Positions 1 to 11,978 are shown, counted from the stretch's first letter. The stretch: 64,000 nucleotides of DNA from Plectosphaerella cucumerina (GCA_020746995.1 JAGPXD010000006.1:806001-870000), one strand, 5' to 3'. Numbers and translations: made by a program. Notes: generated by a model from the sequence alone, not told the origin.

Positions 1-1012
1 AGGGTAGCTACCCGGGTACTTTCAGGGATTCGCAGAAACAAGATCCCGCGGCATTGCTTCGACCGCCCGTGACGGGACACTGGACGCTCTTGGACCTACG
101 GGGTCCGAGTAACCGCCAATGGAGGGGTCCTGGTTGGAGGGGTCGGCGGGGCACAATCCCCGACATGTTCCCCATGTGAGTCTGGTGCGGTATGTGCACG
201 GCAATGGGCTAAAATTACCTCCGACGAGCCGACGAGCCGACGACACCTGGAGTGATTCAGGCTGTCCGGGGCCCGCATGTGGTATTTTGGTTCAGGTTGC
301 GCCCAGCTGGGGGAGCTGTCAAGCACCGAGCACTCACTCTCACGAGTGCCCGGAATTACGAGCTGTTCGGGTGCATCCGCCTGTTCGTCACGGACAAACT
401 GGTGGTAGCCGCGGTAAAGCAGCGGCGGGAATCATGGTGTGGCAAGATGCGGATCGGGCCAAACCGGTCGACAGCTCGACGAGCCATGACCGCGGCATTG
501 CGAGGCTTGTGGTTGCGAAGCGGCCGTCCCGCGGCATCGCTCCGAACCTGGATGCCGGTTCGCCGACACCAAATACCTCTTTCGCGAATACTCGGCTGAG
601 CACCCGGCATGCGGTAATGTCCCGGCTCTGAATCTTTGACATCATCATTGGCCAAGGCCAGTTTTCCGATGGACGCATCGCCAATGCTGTTGCTTCATGG
701 AGATCATTTAAGTGCCGCCTTCACAGCCAAAAACTTCCCTTCCCAAGTTATTGGACTTGGATAGACCTCCCTCTACTCAGCAGCATTCTCACCCCTACAT
801 GCCATACCCCACGTCGAGGGAACGAAGTCCGGCCCAAGCCTACTTGACCGTCACTGCGTGTATGGATCTCGTTTGTCACATGTTGATGCCATGAGGTAAT
901 TCATCCGAATCAATTGATGCATGTGTTCATCGTGACCGATAATCTAGTGCCGTGACGCCACATTCAATTTTCCTTTCCCGTTAATCCCCCACCTCGACAG
1001 ACGACAAGTCCT
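1..1012. other. gene-free left edge
   Basis: I see no convincing gene here. The open frames lack recognisable domains, and none continues into a supported gene. A short tandem of GACGAGCC-like units lies near 222-243. The right part is downstream of the minus-strand eL28 gene and should hold its 3' UTR. Confidence 0.5.
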
Positions 1013-1821
1013 TTACGACTCGGCCTCGTCGGTGTTCTGGGCCTTCTTGCCACGGGGCTTGGACTCGGGGACCTCCTTGTAGGCCTTCTCGGAGCGGCGG
1101 ATGGCGCTGACGCGCTCGACGGCGACCTGGCGGAGGTCGGAGCGGTAGCTGCGGCCAGCGGCGAGGTTGGCGACAGACTTGTAGCTCCTAGGAAAGGAAT
1201 TCCTGTTAGCATGTGAAGCTTCCACTGGTTGCGGATAAAGGAGAGAATGTGGCCGGGCTCAGCGTTCTGTTCTTGACGTACTTCCTGTTGGCGCTGCTGT
1301 AGTTGAACGAGGTCAGGTTCTCAGCGGGCTTCTGGGCCTTCTTGACGTTCTTGGTGGTGACCTGGACGGAACCCTTCTCGCCGGCCTGAACACCGATGGC
1401 CTGAGCAGAACAATGTCAGTTTTGTTCCAAAATATTCTGCAATATCCCTCCCTCAAAACTAGGTGTTCCCTCAATCGATCGGCTTGGGGGTGGGTAGGTT
1501 GTTGGTATGTACCTTGTCCTGAGCGAAGCCAGCGTACTGTCCATTGTGTCAGCGCAATTCGCAAAAATTTGGACCGGGGAAAATTGCAAACCTTCTTGGA
1601 GTGGATGTTCTTCAGGTTCAGGGGGTCGCGAGAGAAGATGGCGCTCTTGCCGAGGCCCTTGCGCTTGACAATGAACGAGTTCTGCTTGCCTGTGTTTTCG
1701 GTCAGCGAATTCGTCGTCTGCAGCCGGCGGCCGGCGGCGCTTTTGCGTAATTCGTGGACTTCGACGTACGGGCGACCTCCCAGATGAGGTCCTGGGACAC
1801 GTTCGGCAGGACGGCAGCCAT
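1013..1821 (-). CDS. rpl28: 60S ribosomal protein L28 (eL28)
   Basis: Cytosolic large-subunit ribosomal protein of the eL28 family, present in most eukaryotes and missing from Saccharomyces. Five exons (minus strand): 1821-1770, 1689-1592, 1536-1513, 1400-1282 and 1187-1013, summing to 155 codons plus stop. The N-terminus MAAVLPNVSQDLIWEVAR leads into the family core NSFIVKRKGLGKSAIFSRDP and NLKNIHSKK, then YAGFAQDK. The C-terminus is basic (SYKSVANLAAGRSYRSDLRQ, then RRSEKAYKE). The third exon is only 24 bases (8 codons) and is easily missed, but it is needed to join the conserved blocks. The gene is divergent from the DUF2015 gene, with 530 bases between the two starts. Family assignment is secure; splice sites are inferred from frame and conservation. 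Confidence 0.93.
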
Positions 1822-2351
1822 TTTGCTTGATTTTTCGGTGATGACGAGCTGTTGAGTATGGGATCCGGCGATTGCTTCGAAATGTTAGAATTCAGTGTGC
1901 GCTGCTAAGACTCTGTCGCTTACTTGACCGAGACAGGACTAGTCTCGGTTAGTCAGCCGGGTATCTCTTACCCCACGCTCGAGCCACATCTTCCGCGTGC
2001 ATTCGACGTTTCCGCACTGTCTGAAGTGGCGTGTCAAAGACTCGACCCACCCTTGCGATCTGCCTCGTCATCCTCAGCCTCATTGTCCCCGAACGGGAGG
2101 CTCCCGAAACCCGACTCCGTCGACTCCGTCGCCTTCCACACCATCCGGAATCCTCGTTCTCTTGAATGGAGGGATTGTCTCCCATCGCTGCGACGGCGAG
2201 CACACCACGCCCCCTCCATCTACGTGATTGAGAGTCTTTCTCAGTCGAACCCATCTTCGGGCGCAGCGCTCCCACCCGACGCACTACGTCCACCTCCACG
2301 ACCGTCACCCCATCGCACTCGCCGACCCTGCCGAGCCCCACCGCCTTCACC
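1822..2351. promoter_or_regulatory. divergent promoter, eL28 / DUF2015 gene
   Basis: 530 bases separate the start codons of two divergently transcribed genes, so both promoters and 5' leaders must lie here. The half next to the DUF2015 gene is rich in C and T, as is common just upstream of fungal starts. I cannot assign individual elements. Confidence 0.6.
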
Positions 2352-2738
2352 ATGGCTTACCTTCTCTACTCCGTGTCCTTCGTCTTTCTCCTGGCTGTAA
2401 CGGCCCTCTTCTTCACACGAAACTACTGGCGACACCACGTTCAAGACATACACCTCCCTGGTCGGAACTACCTCTACTCGCGCCTGCCGTCGTCCTTCGC
2501 CGGCGACATCGATTCCGGCCTCTCCAGCAGCACGTTCGACTTGAGCACCAATGTGGAAGCCGGGGACAGCCGCGCCGGCTTGGACGACGCGAGCAAGGCC
2601 GAGATTTTGAAGATTATGAAGAAGCGGCGGCTGAAGTTCGACCAGGCCAGGAAGGTCTACATGCAGAACAAGTTCAAGGCGAACGGCATCGGCCCCGACG
2701 GCCGACCGCTCGACCCGAAAGCAGTCACCTTCAGCTAG
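2352..2738 (+). CDS. DUF2015/UPF0357 small membrane protein
   Basis: Intronless 128-residue protein. Residues 4-22 form one hydrophobic segment (signal anchor) followed by RNYWRHH. The body carries conserved blocks GDIDSGLSSSTFDLS, GDSRAGLDD and IMKKRRLKFDQARKVY, ending in NGIGPDGRPLDPKAVTFS. These match my recollection of the fungal DUF2015 family (UPF0357, including yeast YCL012C), which has no known function. One membrane segment with a charged soluble tail fits a type II or tail-exposed protein of the ER or another internal membrane, but that is inference. The ATG at 2352 sits in a good context (CACC before it). It shares an upstream region with the eL28 gene. Confidence 0.85.
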   Translation: MAYLLYSVSFVFLLAVTALFFTRNYWRHHVQDIHLPGRNYLYSRLPSSFAGDIDSGLSSSTFDLSTNVEAGDSRAGLDDASKAEILKIMKKRRLKFDQARKVYMQNKFKANGIGPDGRPLDPKAVTFS

Positions 2739-3201
2739 GAAGGCTGCACATTACACCGTGCGTAGACGGGCATGGACGCGAGATGCGATTGCTGCCGTTG
2801 CCGTAACTCGGGCCACGAGCAGCGTTTCCTTTGTCAAGTTGATTTGGGTTTACAAGGCGCAGCTGGAGTTTTCTGTCCTTGTTGACTTCAATATCCATGG
2901 GCTTTGCGTTTCGAGTTGGGGATCAGATCATGGAGACGATGCAGAAGATGCACAGCGTTCATCGGCGAAGCCTCACGTCCCCGGGTGGCTTACATAGTGG
3001 ATGCCTTTCCAGCGTCGCCATTAATTATCATTGCTTTGCTTTGTCACCTTCCTATACGACGTGACAGTGGTGATGATTTCATACACCGAGTGATGGTGCT
3101 GTCCGTTTAGTATTACAATTACATTAGGTGATATCGCCGTGTGCGGTCATAAGTGACACATGTATCGTACCTTCGCCAGTTGCCTCATCGCTCATGTGGC
3201 A
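2739..3201. other. convergent intergenic region
   Basis: 463 bases between the 3' ends of the DUF2015 gene (+) and ERG3 (-). It should hold both 3' UTRs. I see no further coding signal. Confidence 0.5.
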
Positions 3202-4375
3202 TCACTTGGTTTTCTTGTCTGCTCCGTTCATGCTGTAGGAGCGGTCGTCGTCTCCCTCCACTTCGTGCTGGATCCGTTCCATCTCTTTTACTCCTGCCTC
3301 CCACGTCTTCTTGGCCATCTTGGTGTCTTTGTCGAACCAGGCCTCGTCGGGTTTGCGGTAGCTTCCACCTAGGCGATCCCAGATGGTGGTGTACTGGCCA
3401 TAATTGTAGCTTGGTATCCCTGTTTAGAACACATCCAACATTACTGGACCAGGGATACTTACTTGAAGTAGAGATGGTGTGCTGTGTGGCAGGCGGAGCC
3501 GTTGATGATGGGGTTGTTGGCAAGATATTCTCCATCGTGGATGAGGATGGACCAGATGTTCACGAAGATGAAGAGACCGAGAAAAGCGAACTTGTGGAGA
3601 GGGAATAGTAGAGGGAATATGTGGTAGGGGAACGATTGAGCGAAGCCGTCGACGGGGTGGAAGGCGTGGCTCGCAAAAGGCGTGGGCATAATCCACTTGT
3701 GGTGAGGCTTGTGCAGGCGCTTGTAAATCAAAGGGTGGTGCAGCCCACGATGGACCCAGTAGATGCAGATGTCCGTGAACAGGATGAAGAAGGGAAACTG
3801 GGCGTAGTCGTACCAGCGGCCCGGTCCGTCCTCGGTCCTCTCATAGAACTTGCAGTAGCCCTTGACCTCGAGGAGGAACATGGGTGCCGTGAGGACGGCC
3901 ATGCCGGGCATGGATGTGACTGCCTGTTTCATTTCTAATGACATCTGGTTCTTGAGAAACTTGGGGTGCTTGAGCGTCTGCTTGTCGAATATGAGCCAGT
4001 ATGAAAGTGATGCGAAGATGAAATACAGCAGGAAGCCGAATACGCTGTAACGCGATATGTCAGATGTATAAGTTGACGGAGACGGTCACATGGCAACCAG
4101 AAAGGGTTACTTTCTTACACCGTGATCGTATAGAGGGATGCCAGCTGACGCCAGATATTGTCTCGGGGCACCGAGGTCAAGTAGGCAGCCTCGGGTGGCT
4201 CCAGAGTCCAGTACTCGGTAGCTGGCGTGTACTGCCACGGCAGAGAGGCCTGCGCGATTGTGTGGTTGGAGAGTACGCCATCGATAATGTCGAATGGCTT
4301 GGCCTGAGCTGGGAACACCTTTGCGAAGACGTGGTCGGCAAGGAAGGTGTCCCATATTTCCAGAACGATATCCAT
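3202..4375 (-). CDS. ERG3: C-5 sterol desaturase
   Basis: ER enzyme that introduces the C5-C6 double bond of episterol late in ergosterol synthesis. Azole tolerance is often linked to its loss. Exons: 4375-4119, 4044-3463 and 3409-3202, giving 348 residues. The fatty-acid-hydroxylase histidine boxes that bind the di-iron centre are intact: HRGLHH at 184-189, HKPHH at 197-201 and HTAHH at 272-276. Hydrophobic segments lie near 87-105, 134-146, 169-183 and 228-254. The start MDIVLEIWDTF matches the family N-terminus. After the last intron the chain resumes as YNYGQYTTIWDRLGGSYR; the acceptor used is ACCAAG rather than the nearer AAACAG, because only that restores this block. A nearly 3 kb gap separates it from the divergent Tup1 gene. 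Confidence 0.95.
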
Positions 4376-7319
4376 GACGGCTATCGTGGTGCGACTGCTG
4401 TTCTTATGGGTGTTTGTCTGAATTCTAATCTCGGTGCCGATGTTGAGAGTCGACCGACCACCTGTGTCGTAACGGTCGATGAGGGGCAGACTGTTGTTCT
4501 AGACAACTTGAAGCAGGTGGCGCAAGCTCGTGAGTGAGGTGGTGACTAAGTGTAGAAACGGCAGCAAGCACCTTGCGATGGGGCGAGTTCGGCACTTGGT
4601 GTTGGTGAGTCCGGGAGACACTGGCAGAGCAGACAAACCGGAGCACATTTATTATAGCTGGGTGCTCTCCCTTTCTTATCCTCCCGACCATCCGGGGCGC
4701 AGGACCCCCGGCACAGCCTATGCGGAATCGACCGATCGGGATACCACCAGTCTACGCATCCAACGAAAACCCCCCTCGTCCAATGCCTGAAGTCATCACA
4801 TCATGTAGCGTGTCAAATCTGGGGCATGGCACGATGGTGAGGGCTTCCGGGCCGGGCTATTGGAGGGTCCAATTTAACAAAGTGATTCGATGGATGACGG
4901 CCGGGGCGGTGGTGCGGGAAGTACAGTGCGAAGCCGTGGCGTCATCCCCGTCGTATTCGGGTCCCCTATCTGATGTAGGAGTGTCAGATGGACGATGCTG
5001 ATAGTGTCGCATGAGGCGGCATGGGAGAAGCACAGTAAAAAATCAAGGGGGCGGAGGGGCGGTCTGCAGGTCGAAAGTTTACTGGAACGGATGCGGAGGG
5101 GATGTCGGAGTTGCAGAACTGCCCGTTGCCGATGGAAGCCATCCCCAGATTCTAGTCGTGACTAAGGATCCAAATCGGGGGTGTTGAGACTGCGGAATCG
5201 TGTTGATCAGGTCGCACCCAGCCACGCGCCCTCTCTGATGTTCGCGGGGCTGGGTGGCGATGCCCAGCAGTGTATGCTGCCCCTCAATTGCCTCGAAGGA
5301 CCATCTGGATGGCATCTCAGATGGATGGGAGCTGGAGGCATGCTATCTCTGAAGAGGTCCTCTGCGATGTGGAAACTTTGCGATGGTCTTCAATTGCCAC
5401 TCGAAAAAAGCCAAGACTGACGAGTTAAAACATGATGATCTGAGCCAGGGAATATGCATCGCCCGACAGGATAGTCCATCGACATCGATGTTTATTGCTG
5501 TGGCCAGTCGGGGTTTTCGAGCCTCGCGGGAGGCAGACAACGTCCCCCGGTCGGTCAGTCGTTGGCTGCTGGGAAAAAGTACAAGTGTCCAGGCAGCGCA
5601 GGTACCGCACCGCAGAGGCAAACACTCCGAATCAGCTGAACGCAAACTAAAATTGCGAACTCACCTTACCCACGAGAACGCAAGATCCACTTTCGCCCTG
5701 ACACGCACACCCGTGGCCGTAGCGGGCAAAAATGATCACAGGACCAACTCCGCACTGGCGCTGGGACTGGCACTCAGGCTGGCAGTCCACACCCATCAGG
5801 CTCGGACGCAACTGACGTGCTCGAACACCGGGCCAGTGCAGTGCAGCGTCCTGAGGCTCTGACTCCCTCGGTTCAGGGTCTGGTGTCGCTGGGCCTTGCG
5901 AGCAGTCTCAAGCTGGTGCACTCACAGAGACTCGCCTTGTATTGAAAGGTTTACGTGCACGTGTAGTTCCCGGATGATTGTTGGGCGGGGAAGACTCGTC
6001 GAAGCACCCAAATGTGAAGCCACGGCGTGCTGGTGGCGTGCATCACCCAGTCGTTCTCTATGTTGGCTTCATACGATACGGGCGTACTTCCATACTTCCA
6101 CCACCGCCACCATTACCGTTGCCAGAGGCTTGGTCGAGAGAAAGCAGAGCGAACAATTATCTACACGGACAAAAGTCAGTACCGAGAAAATCAAAGAGGT
6201 GGCATACGTACGAGTCACTTGAAAGACTTCTGTGAAAGCACAGCCAAAGTACCTCCACCGTCACATTCACTCACTGCCTCGGACGATGGAGATGGAGGTG
6301 ACGGTCGTCCGCCCGCTTCCAGTCTGGAACAAGCGCACCCGCTGCCCACGAGCTGCACCGTGCCACGGTGCCACCGTATCAGGGGGGGCGTGGGGTGCGG
6401 CTTTCAGGCGTGGGATTACACATGCCACACCCGTTTCCACACCCGTTTCCACACCTCCTTCAGCGAAGCTCCCGCCCCTCCTCCATCCTCTTTCCCCCCC
6501 TGCCACTGCCGCCTGCCGCCTGCACACGGTGGTGCATCCAATTCCACCTGGCGCCTCCAGCCAGCGCCGCGCGAGCGGAGATGGGGCCAACCGTTACGGC
6601 ATGCACTTGGAGGCTTGGGAAGTGCATAAGGACAGGTCAGGATGTGAAGGAATCCTGCAAGTGAGGTGGGAGGACGAGGTGCGCAATTGGATGTAACGGC
6701 AAGTCCTGTAATCCCAGCACCGCTGCGGCGCTGCCCCGGCCTGGCCTGGCGTGGAGGCGGCCTTATGGTCGGTCGGAGGGGGGTGCCCGCTTCGATTGGT
6801 AGGCTGGGGCCCCCAATGGTACCTCCTGGATGTACCTTTCCTCGCCCGTCAGGCCGGTCAAGTCTGGTCGTGGGAACCCAGGGCTCCAGACTCCAGCCTC
6901 CCTGTCTCTCTTGCCGCGTCCACATCCGCACCTCACAACTTTTCCCTCTTCCCTTTCCCTCCGCCCCCCCATCCCACGACATCACACACCATCGCAGCCC
7001 ATCGATCCTCGACGCCGCACATCAAACCCGTATACGACAGCGCTCTTCAGAGCCGCCCACTGTTTCTCCTCGCACGCGCGCGACAGTACCTTTCCTCTTG
7101 TTTGTCGCAAGCGGAGAGGCATTGCCCTGGTTCGTTGCGAGAGGAACCTCGGATCAACACACCGGAGCCTCGCGCGCTTCCTTGTCGCACACATTGTCGG
7201 GACTCTCTGCATCAATCAGTCGCCACCACCATCCTACCGTCCATCGACGCGACCGAATCTCCATTTCCCGCCTTGCATCTTCTTGACTAGGCTACGCGTC
7301 ACGCCGTCTTCAAGCAACC
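4376..7319. promoter_or_regulatory. long divergent region, ERG3 / Tup1
   Basis: 2.9 kb without a supported gene. The right half (about 6.3-7.3 kb) is rich in C and T runs and probably includes a long 5' leader of the Tup1 gene. Open frames here overlap each other and have repetitive composition, so I do not treat them as genes. A 12-base tandem repeat lies at 6426-6455. Confidence 0.6.
6426..6455. repeat. 12-base tandem repeat (2.5 copies)
   Basis: CACACCCGTTTC occurs twice in direct tandem, followed by a partial third copy, in the putative leader or promoter of the Tup1 gene. Confidence 0.8.
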
Positions 7320-9486
7320 ATGTCGATGTATCCCCATCGCGGCATGGGCGCCGGCGCGCCGCCGGCGAACCAGTCCCGCCTGGAGGAGCTCCTCGACCAG
7401 ATTCGCAACGAGTTCAGCTCCCAGACTAGAACCACGGAAGCCTATGAGCACCAGAGTATGATCTCCCCTCTCCATGGGTCAATGCGACATGTTGTTTCCT
7501 CTGCCCCTCACGGTCAGGTTGCTGACGAGCCACTTCCCACCATTAGTCCAGGCCCAGCTCAGCGAGATGCAGCACGTCCGCGAGAAGGTCTTCAACATGG
7601 AGCAGCTTCACATCAACCTCAAGAACAAGTACGTGGCCTTCAAGCTCCGACCTGAAAATGTTTGCGCTGGCCCAGTCTCTCTAACAATGTCTTTTTGAAA
7701 AGGTACGAAGATGAGGTCCAGCATCTCCGTCGCCAGCTCGAGATCGCCCGTGGCAACGCCCCTCCCGGTATGAACAGCGGGCCGCCTGCGCACGCCGGCC
7801 CATCTCAGCAGCCGCCCTCGATCCCCTCCGGTAACGGCCTCTTCAACGGTATAATGGCCGGTGGAGGTCAGGGACCCGGTCTCGCTCCTCCTCCTCCCCC
7901 TCCTCAGCAGGACCAGCAGCTCGGCCCTCAACATCAGATGGCTCAGGGTCCTCCCGGTCTTCCTGTGCCGCCTCCCCAGTCGCAACCCCAGCACTTCCAG
8001 CAGCAGCAGCCGCCTCAGCAGCCACCCCAGCAGCCGCCCCAGCAGCAGCCTCCCCCACCTCAGCAGCAGCAGCCCTACCCTGGCGGACCTACTGCTAACG
8101 GCGTCGGGTCGCAGCCCCCCCAGAGCACGGCTTCTCCCGGCCCGGGACGTCGTGGTATCGGTAGGCCGCCCGGCGCCGTGGGACCGGCGACCCCTCAGAT
8201 TAACACTCCGATCCCCTTCCCGGGTGCCACCCAGTCTCCCCAGGTCAGCCACCCCACGCCTGACCATGCTCGCATCGGCGGGCCTCACGCCCCGCCTCCC
8301 GGTCCCCCGGTAGGCAATGCCCTCGGCGATCTGGACCCCGACCGTCTGCCGGCCTCGGCCAAGAAGTCGGGCTACGACTGGTTCGCCATCTTCAACGACC
8401 GCGTCCCCCGCATGCTTGACGTCGATCTGGTCCACACCCTGACACACGAAAGTGTCGTGTGCTGCGTTAGGTTCAGTCACGACGGCAAGTATGTGGCCAC
8501 GGGCTGCAACAGGTCTGCTCAGATCTACGATGTTCAAACGGGAGAGAAGCTGTGTGTCCTGGAAGATACGTCGGTCGATGTTAGCGGCGACCTGTACATC
8601 CGCAGCGTCTGCTTCAGCCCCGACGGCAAGTACCTCGCCACTGGTGCCGAGGATAAGCTCATCAGGGTAAGTGTCGCATCTCCTCTCCTTTCTCCGGAGA
8701 CTTGCATGTCGTGATGATAGACTAACGTGCCGCAAGGTCTGGGACATCCACACTCGATCGATCCGCACGACCTTCTCGGGCCACGAGCAAGATATCTACT
8801 CTCTCGACTTTGCCCGCGACGGCCGCACGATCGCGTCCGGTAGTGGCGACAGGACCGTCCGACTGTGGGATATCGAGACTGGTGGCAACACGCTCACCCT
8901 GACCATCGAGGACGGCGTGACCACTGTCGCCATTTCTCCCGATACCAAGTACGTTGCCGCTGGCTCCCTGGACAAGAGCGTGCGCGTCTGGGACATTCAC
9001 CAGGGATACCTGCTTGAGCGCCTCGAGGGCCCTGATGGCCACAAGGACAGCGTGTACAGTGTCGCGTTCTCCCCCAACGGCAAGGACCTTGTCAGTGGCA
9101 GCTTGGACAAGACGATCAAGATGTGGGAGCTCAGCACCCCTCGCGGCCTCCCCGCTCCTGGCGTCAAGGGTGGACGCTGTGTCAAGACGTTCGAGGGACA
9201 CAGGGTAAGTCTCTCTGCACAAATAACAGCTGCGGGCATGTGCTGACTCTTTCTCCAGGACTTTGTTCTCTCCGTGGCTCTCACCCCCGACGCGGCCTGG
9301 GTCATGTCTGGCTCCAAGGACCGCGGCGTGCAATTTTGGGACCCCCGGACCGGCGCAACCCAGCTCATGCTTCAGGGACACAAGAACTCGGTCATCTCGG
9401 TCGCTCCCAGCCCCACCGGAGGTTACTTCGCCACGGGCTCTGGCGACATGAGGGCGAGGATCTGGTCGTACCGCAGCGTGCAGTAG
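7320..9486 (+). CDS. rco-1: Tup1/RCO-1 transcriptional corepressor
   Basis: Nuclear corepressor that works with Ssn6/Cyc8-type partners to repress genes of carbon use, development and morphology. Exons: 7320-7455, 7547-7628, 7703-8666, 8737-9204 and 9259-9486, giving 625 residues (Neurospora RCO-1 is about 600). Residues 17-100 form the Tup N-terminal tetramerisation helix: RLEELLDQIRNEF, then EHQIQAQLSEMQHVREKVF and YEDEVQHLRRQLE. A long Pro/Gln-rich linker follows, with strong CAG/CCN repetition at 7,980-8,075. The seven-bladed WD40 propeller fills the C-terminal half; repeats such as VCFSPDGKYLATGAEDKLIR and DRTVRLWDIETGG are clear. The gene converges on RMP1, with 476 bases between stops. 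Confidence 0.97.
7980..8075 (+). repeat. CAG/CCN-rich repeat inside the Tup1 linker
   Basis: Coding low-complexity tract of alternating Gln and Pro runs (QQQQPPQQPPQQPPQQQPPP-like) in exon 3 of the Tup1 gene. Length variation here would keep the frame in multiples of three and change linker length between tetramerisation helix and propeller. Confidence 0.85.
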
Positions 9487-9962
9487 GCGAGCTAGAGCCC
9501 GCCTCGAGATGAACACGTGTAAAGTAACAGAAGGGCCGGGGGTCTACAAGACAAAAAGTTTGATGGCCAAGTCGGAGCGGAGGGAATCAGGGCGGTTGGT
9601 TGGGTGGATGAAAGCGAGGCTGGGCTTGAGATGTGGTGTTTAGCCGTCGAGGCCTTCGCTCATCAGATCAAGGGGATTGCGGGTTTATAAGGATGGCTGG
9701 CGTCCGGAAACTGTATGACATTTTGACATGATCGTGGCTTGTTTCTTCTCTCTCTCTCTCTTGGCGAGACGTGCCGGCTATTGAGTGCGAGTGGTCTTGT
9801 GCTCTTGCCCTTTGGGACGTTGTTTAGAAGCCACATCTCTCAGCTAGCAGGCTAGTAGTAGTCGTTGGAGAAGCGTCATGTGTGTGTATTTCGCCGGTCT
9901 GTGCCGGCGTGGGTATCAAATTATTGCTGTCCTTGATGGTATTGTTACATGCGATCCCATGC
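9487..9962. other. convergent intergenic region, Tup1 / RMP1
   Basis: 476 bases between two stop codons. It contains a CT dinucleotide run at about 9747-9761. Both 3' UTRs are expected here; I see no coding signal. Confidence 0.5.
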
Positions 9963-10748
9963 TTAGAGGAGGGATCCGAAGAGGTTGGCAAACTCGTCGC
10001 CCTTCTTCTTCCGCTTGGTCTTGACTTCCTTGGGTTTGGCCTCTGATGTCTGTTTCCGTTTGGCTGGCGCAGTGACGATAGGGGGCGGGGTGACAGCGGC
10101 TTTGGCAGGTTTGCTCTCCTTCTTCGGTTTCATAAGTTCCTCCTTTACTGGCCGGGGAGATGGCATATTTGAGTCGAACATGGCTCTTGGAATCGCCACT
10201 CCCAAGTCGACCTCATCATCAGCTGCGAGACCCGGGTCAAGAGGCGCTGGCCCTGTGGGCTCGACTGGCTGCGACTCGGGCACGAGAGGGCGTAGTGATT
10301 GTTGCAGGAAGGCTAACAGGCCGACAAGAAACAGGCCAAGGGCAGCATGCTGCTTGTCTGCGGCGACTTGTGTGAAGGAACTAGTAATCGGGTCAGATGG
10401 GGGCCGCCTGCAGTAAGATGGGGATGCACACATGTAGGCTTGCGGGAGCACATGGTCACAAAGCCAGGTTGCCCTGGCCAAGACAGATTCCCTGTGGTGA
10501 TCGGCGGCGGCAGCGTTCCGGGCGGAAGTTTTTGTTCTGGAGCCGGGGTTCTTGCGCGCCGAGGCGAGGTGGGTTTCTTGGGCAACGAGGGCCTCGAGGA
10601 GTCGTCTCAGGGCTCGTCTGACGATGCCGACTTGTGACCACCACTTTGCGACGCGGTGCTGGTTCCTGTGGCGCTGGGTGAAGCGGTCTAGGACTTCTAG
10701 GGCAGATGCTGAGGCTTGCTCTAGCGACTCTGCCAGGTTTGAAGACAT
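9963..10748 (-). CDS. RMP1: RNase MRP protein subunit Rmp1
   Basis: Probable protein subunit of nucleolar RNase MRP, which cuts pre-rRNA at the A3 site. The N-terminal RNA-binding block LDRFTQRHRNQHRVAKWW followed by LRRLLEAL is the family signature. A second block, QVAADKQHAALGLFLVGLLA, follows, and the C-terminus is a lysine-rich tail (KRKKKGDEFANLFGSLL) suggesting nucleolar targeting. The frame is open throughout (261 residues), but I favour two exons, 10748-10432 and 10380-9963 (244 residues). The 51 bases between them begin GTGTGC, contain CTGAC near the end, and stop at TAG. Removing them gives AYISFTQVAADK, closer to the family than the unspliced stretch rich in Cys, Ser and Pro. Family call from remembered motifs. 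Confidence 0.8.
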   Translation of the reverse strand: MSSNLAESLEQASASALEVLDRFTQRHRNQHRVAKWWSQVGIVRRALRRLLEALVAQETHLASARKNPGSRTKTSARNAAAADHHRESVLARATWLCDHVLPQAYMCASPSYCRRPPSDPITSSFTQVAADKQHAALGLFLVGLLAFLQQSLRPLVPESQPVEPTGPAPLDPGLAADDEVDLGVAIPRAMFDSNMPSPRPVKEELMKPKKESKPAKAAVTPPPIVTAPAKRKQTSEAKPKEVKTKRKKKGDEFANLFGSLL

Positions 10749-11978
10749 GTTGCCTGTCGGGCTGTTAGTTCTCCGGGGTTGTGACTTGGAATCGTGAGGC
10801 TGGTTGGTTGAGTTTTCGGTGTTGATGGTTGGCGGAAAGATTACCTAATCACAGGCTGTATCAGGGTCGGGCGTTATCAAGCCTTTCGATGCCGTAAATT
10901 GAAGATACCACCACCCGGCGGGGCTTGACATCACGGATGCGGGGGCCAGTCCGAGTCTGCCATGGTCACGGGGTCCATGCTTATCTCGGATCTCGCTTGT
11001 CCAGCCGGGAAATATCAGGTACAGTGTACGAAACCGCCCCCAGTGACTTGTCAGAAATGTGATGACTTGAAGCTGGCGATTGCCCAATGAGATGCAGGTT
11101 TTTCTTCGAGAACAGGGCAGATAAGACAACGCAACCTGGCGGGGTTTCGCCCATTTCCCCTGTACGTCACCTTGCATTTCTCAGCGTCCGTGTAACGGTT
11201 GATGTCGAATGAAGCCATCCGAGGGAAGAAGCCGTGATGGGATAGACAGTACTGGGTGGCGCGAGGGACCTTTGGCCCGAGGCAAGCCGATACCCTGGAT
11301 TCTCTTGGAAAACGCCACGCGAGCGCTAATGGTAGTCATAGGGAGTACCTGTAAACCAACGAAGCCACAAACTCGACTACAGTTATCAGGTAGTACTAGT
11401 AATTGCTGCTAGTCGCGTGAGGTTTCTCGGGGCAGAGCACGAGCCCGTAGCACCAACGTGCAAGGATGGATCCCTCCCCCCTCCCCTCTCGGCCCGTCTA
11501 ACGACTTGTGATCAATGCCCTTACTCGCTCGAATGACACCCGACACTGGGTGAACCGCTGTCCGCGCCCGCCCCGGGGCCAGACCTGCGAGAAACCTTGG
11601 TCTAGTTTTCTTGTATGGCCCACAAGCGGCTTGGCGCTGCCATCCATGTCACGGTCCATCCGTGGATCGACCACCACTCTCCTCCCACCTTCGATCGTCG
11701 CGTTTCTACCAACTTTCGCCCCTGAACGGAAAACCTCTTCAAGCTTTCAATAGCACACTTGTGCTTGTGTCTGGGCTTTTGTCATCTCTGGTAAGTCCCA
11801 CCATCGTCAACCCCAAGTCCGCCTCTCTAACCTTGACATCGAACTGCAGCACGAAATTAGAGCCCACCGCCGCGCCGATCCGATCTTGATGCGCCGCCAT
11901 CTTTCCTGGGACTCGCCGACAACTTCCCACAGCACATCCCTCGCCTCTGCGCAATAACACCGGCGGACAGACACTCAA
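10749..11978. promoter_or_regulatory. divergent promoter, RMP1 / AVT transporter
   Basis: 1.2 kb between two divergent starts. The last 300 bases are pyrimidine-rich and likely form the transporter leader. No gene is supported. Confidence 0.55.

Noticed and set aside
7608..8768. 386-codon antisense open frame across the Tup1 gene
   Set aside because: Shadow of the Gln/Pro-rich and WD40 coding sequence; Arg/Gly/Leu-rich product without features.
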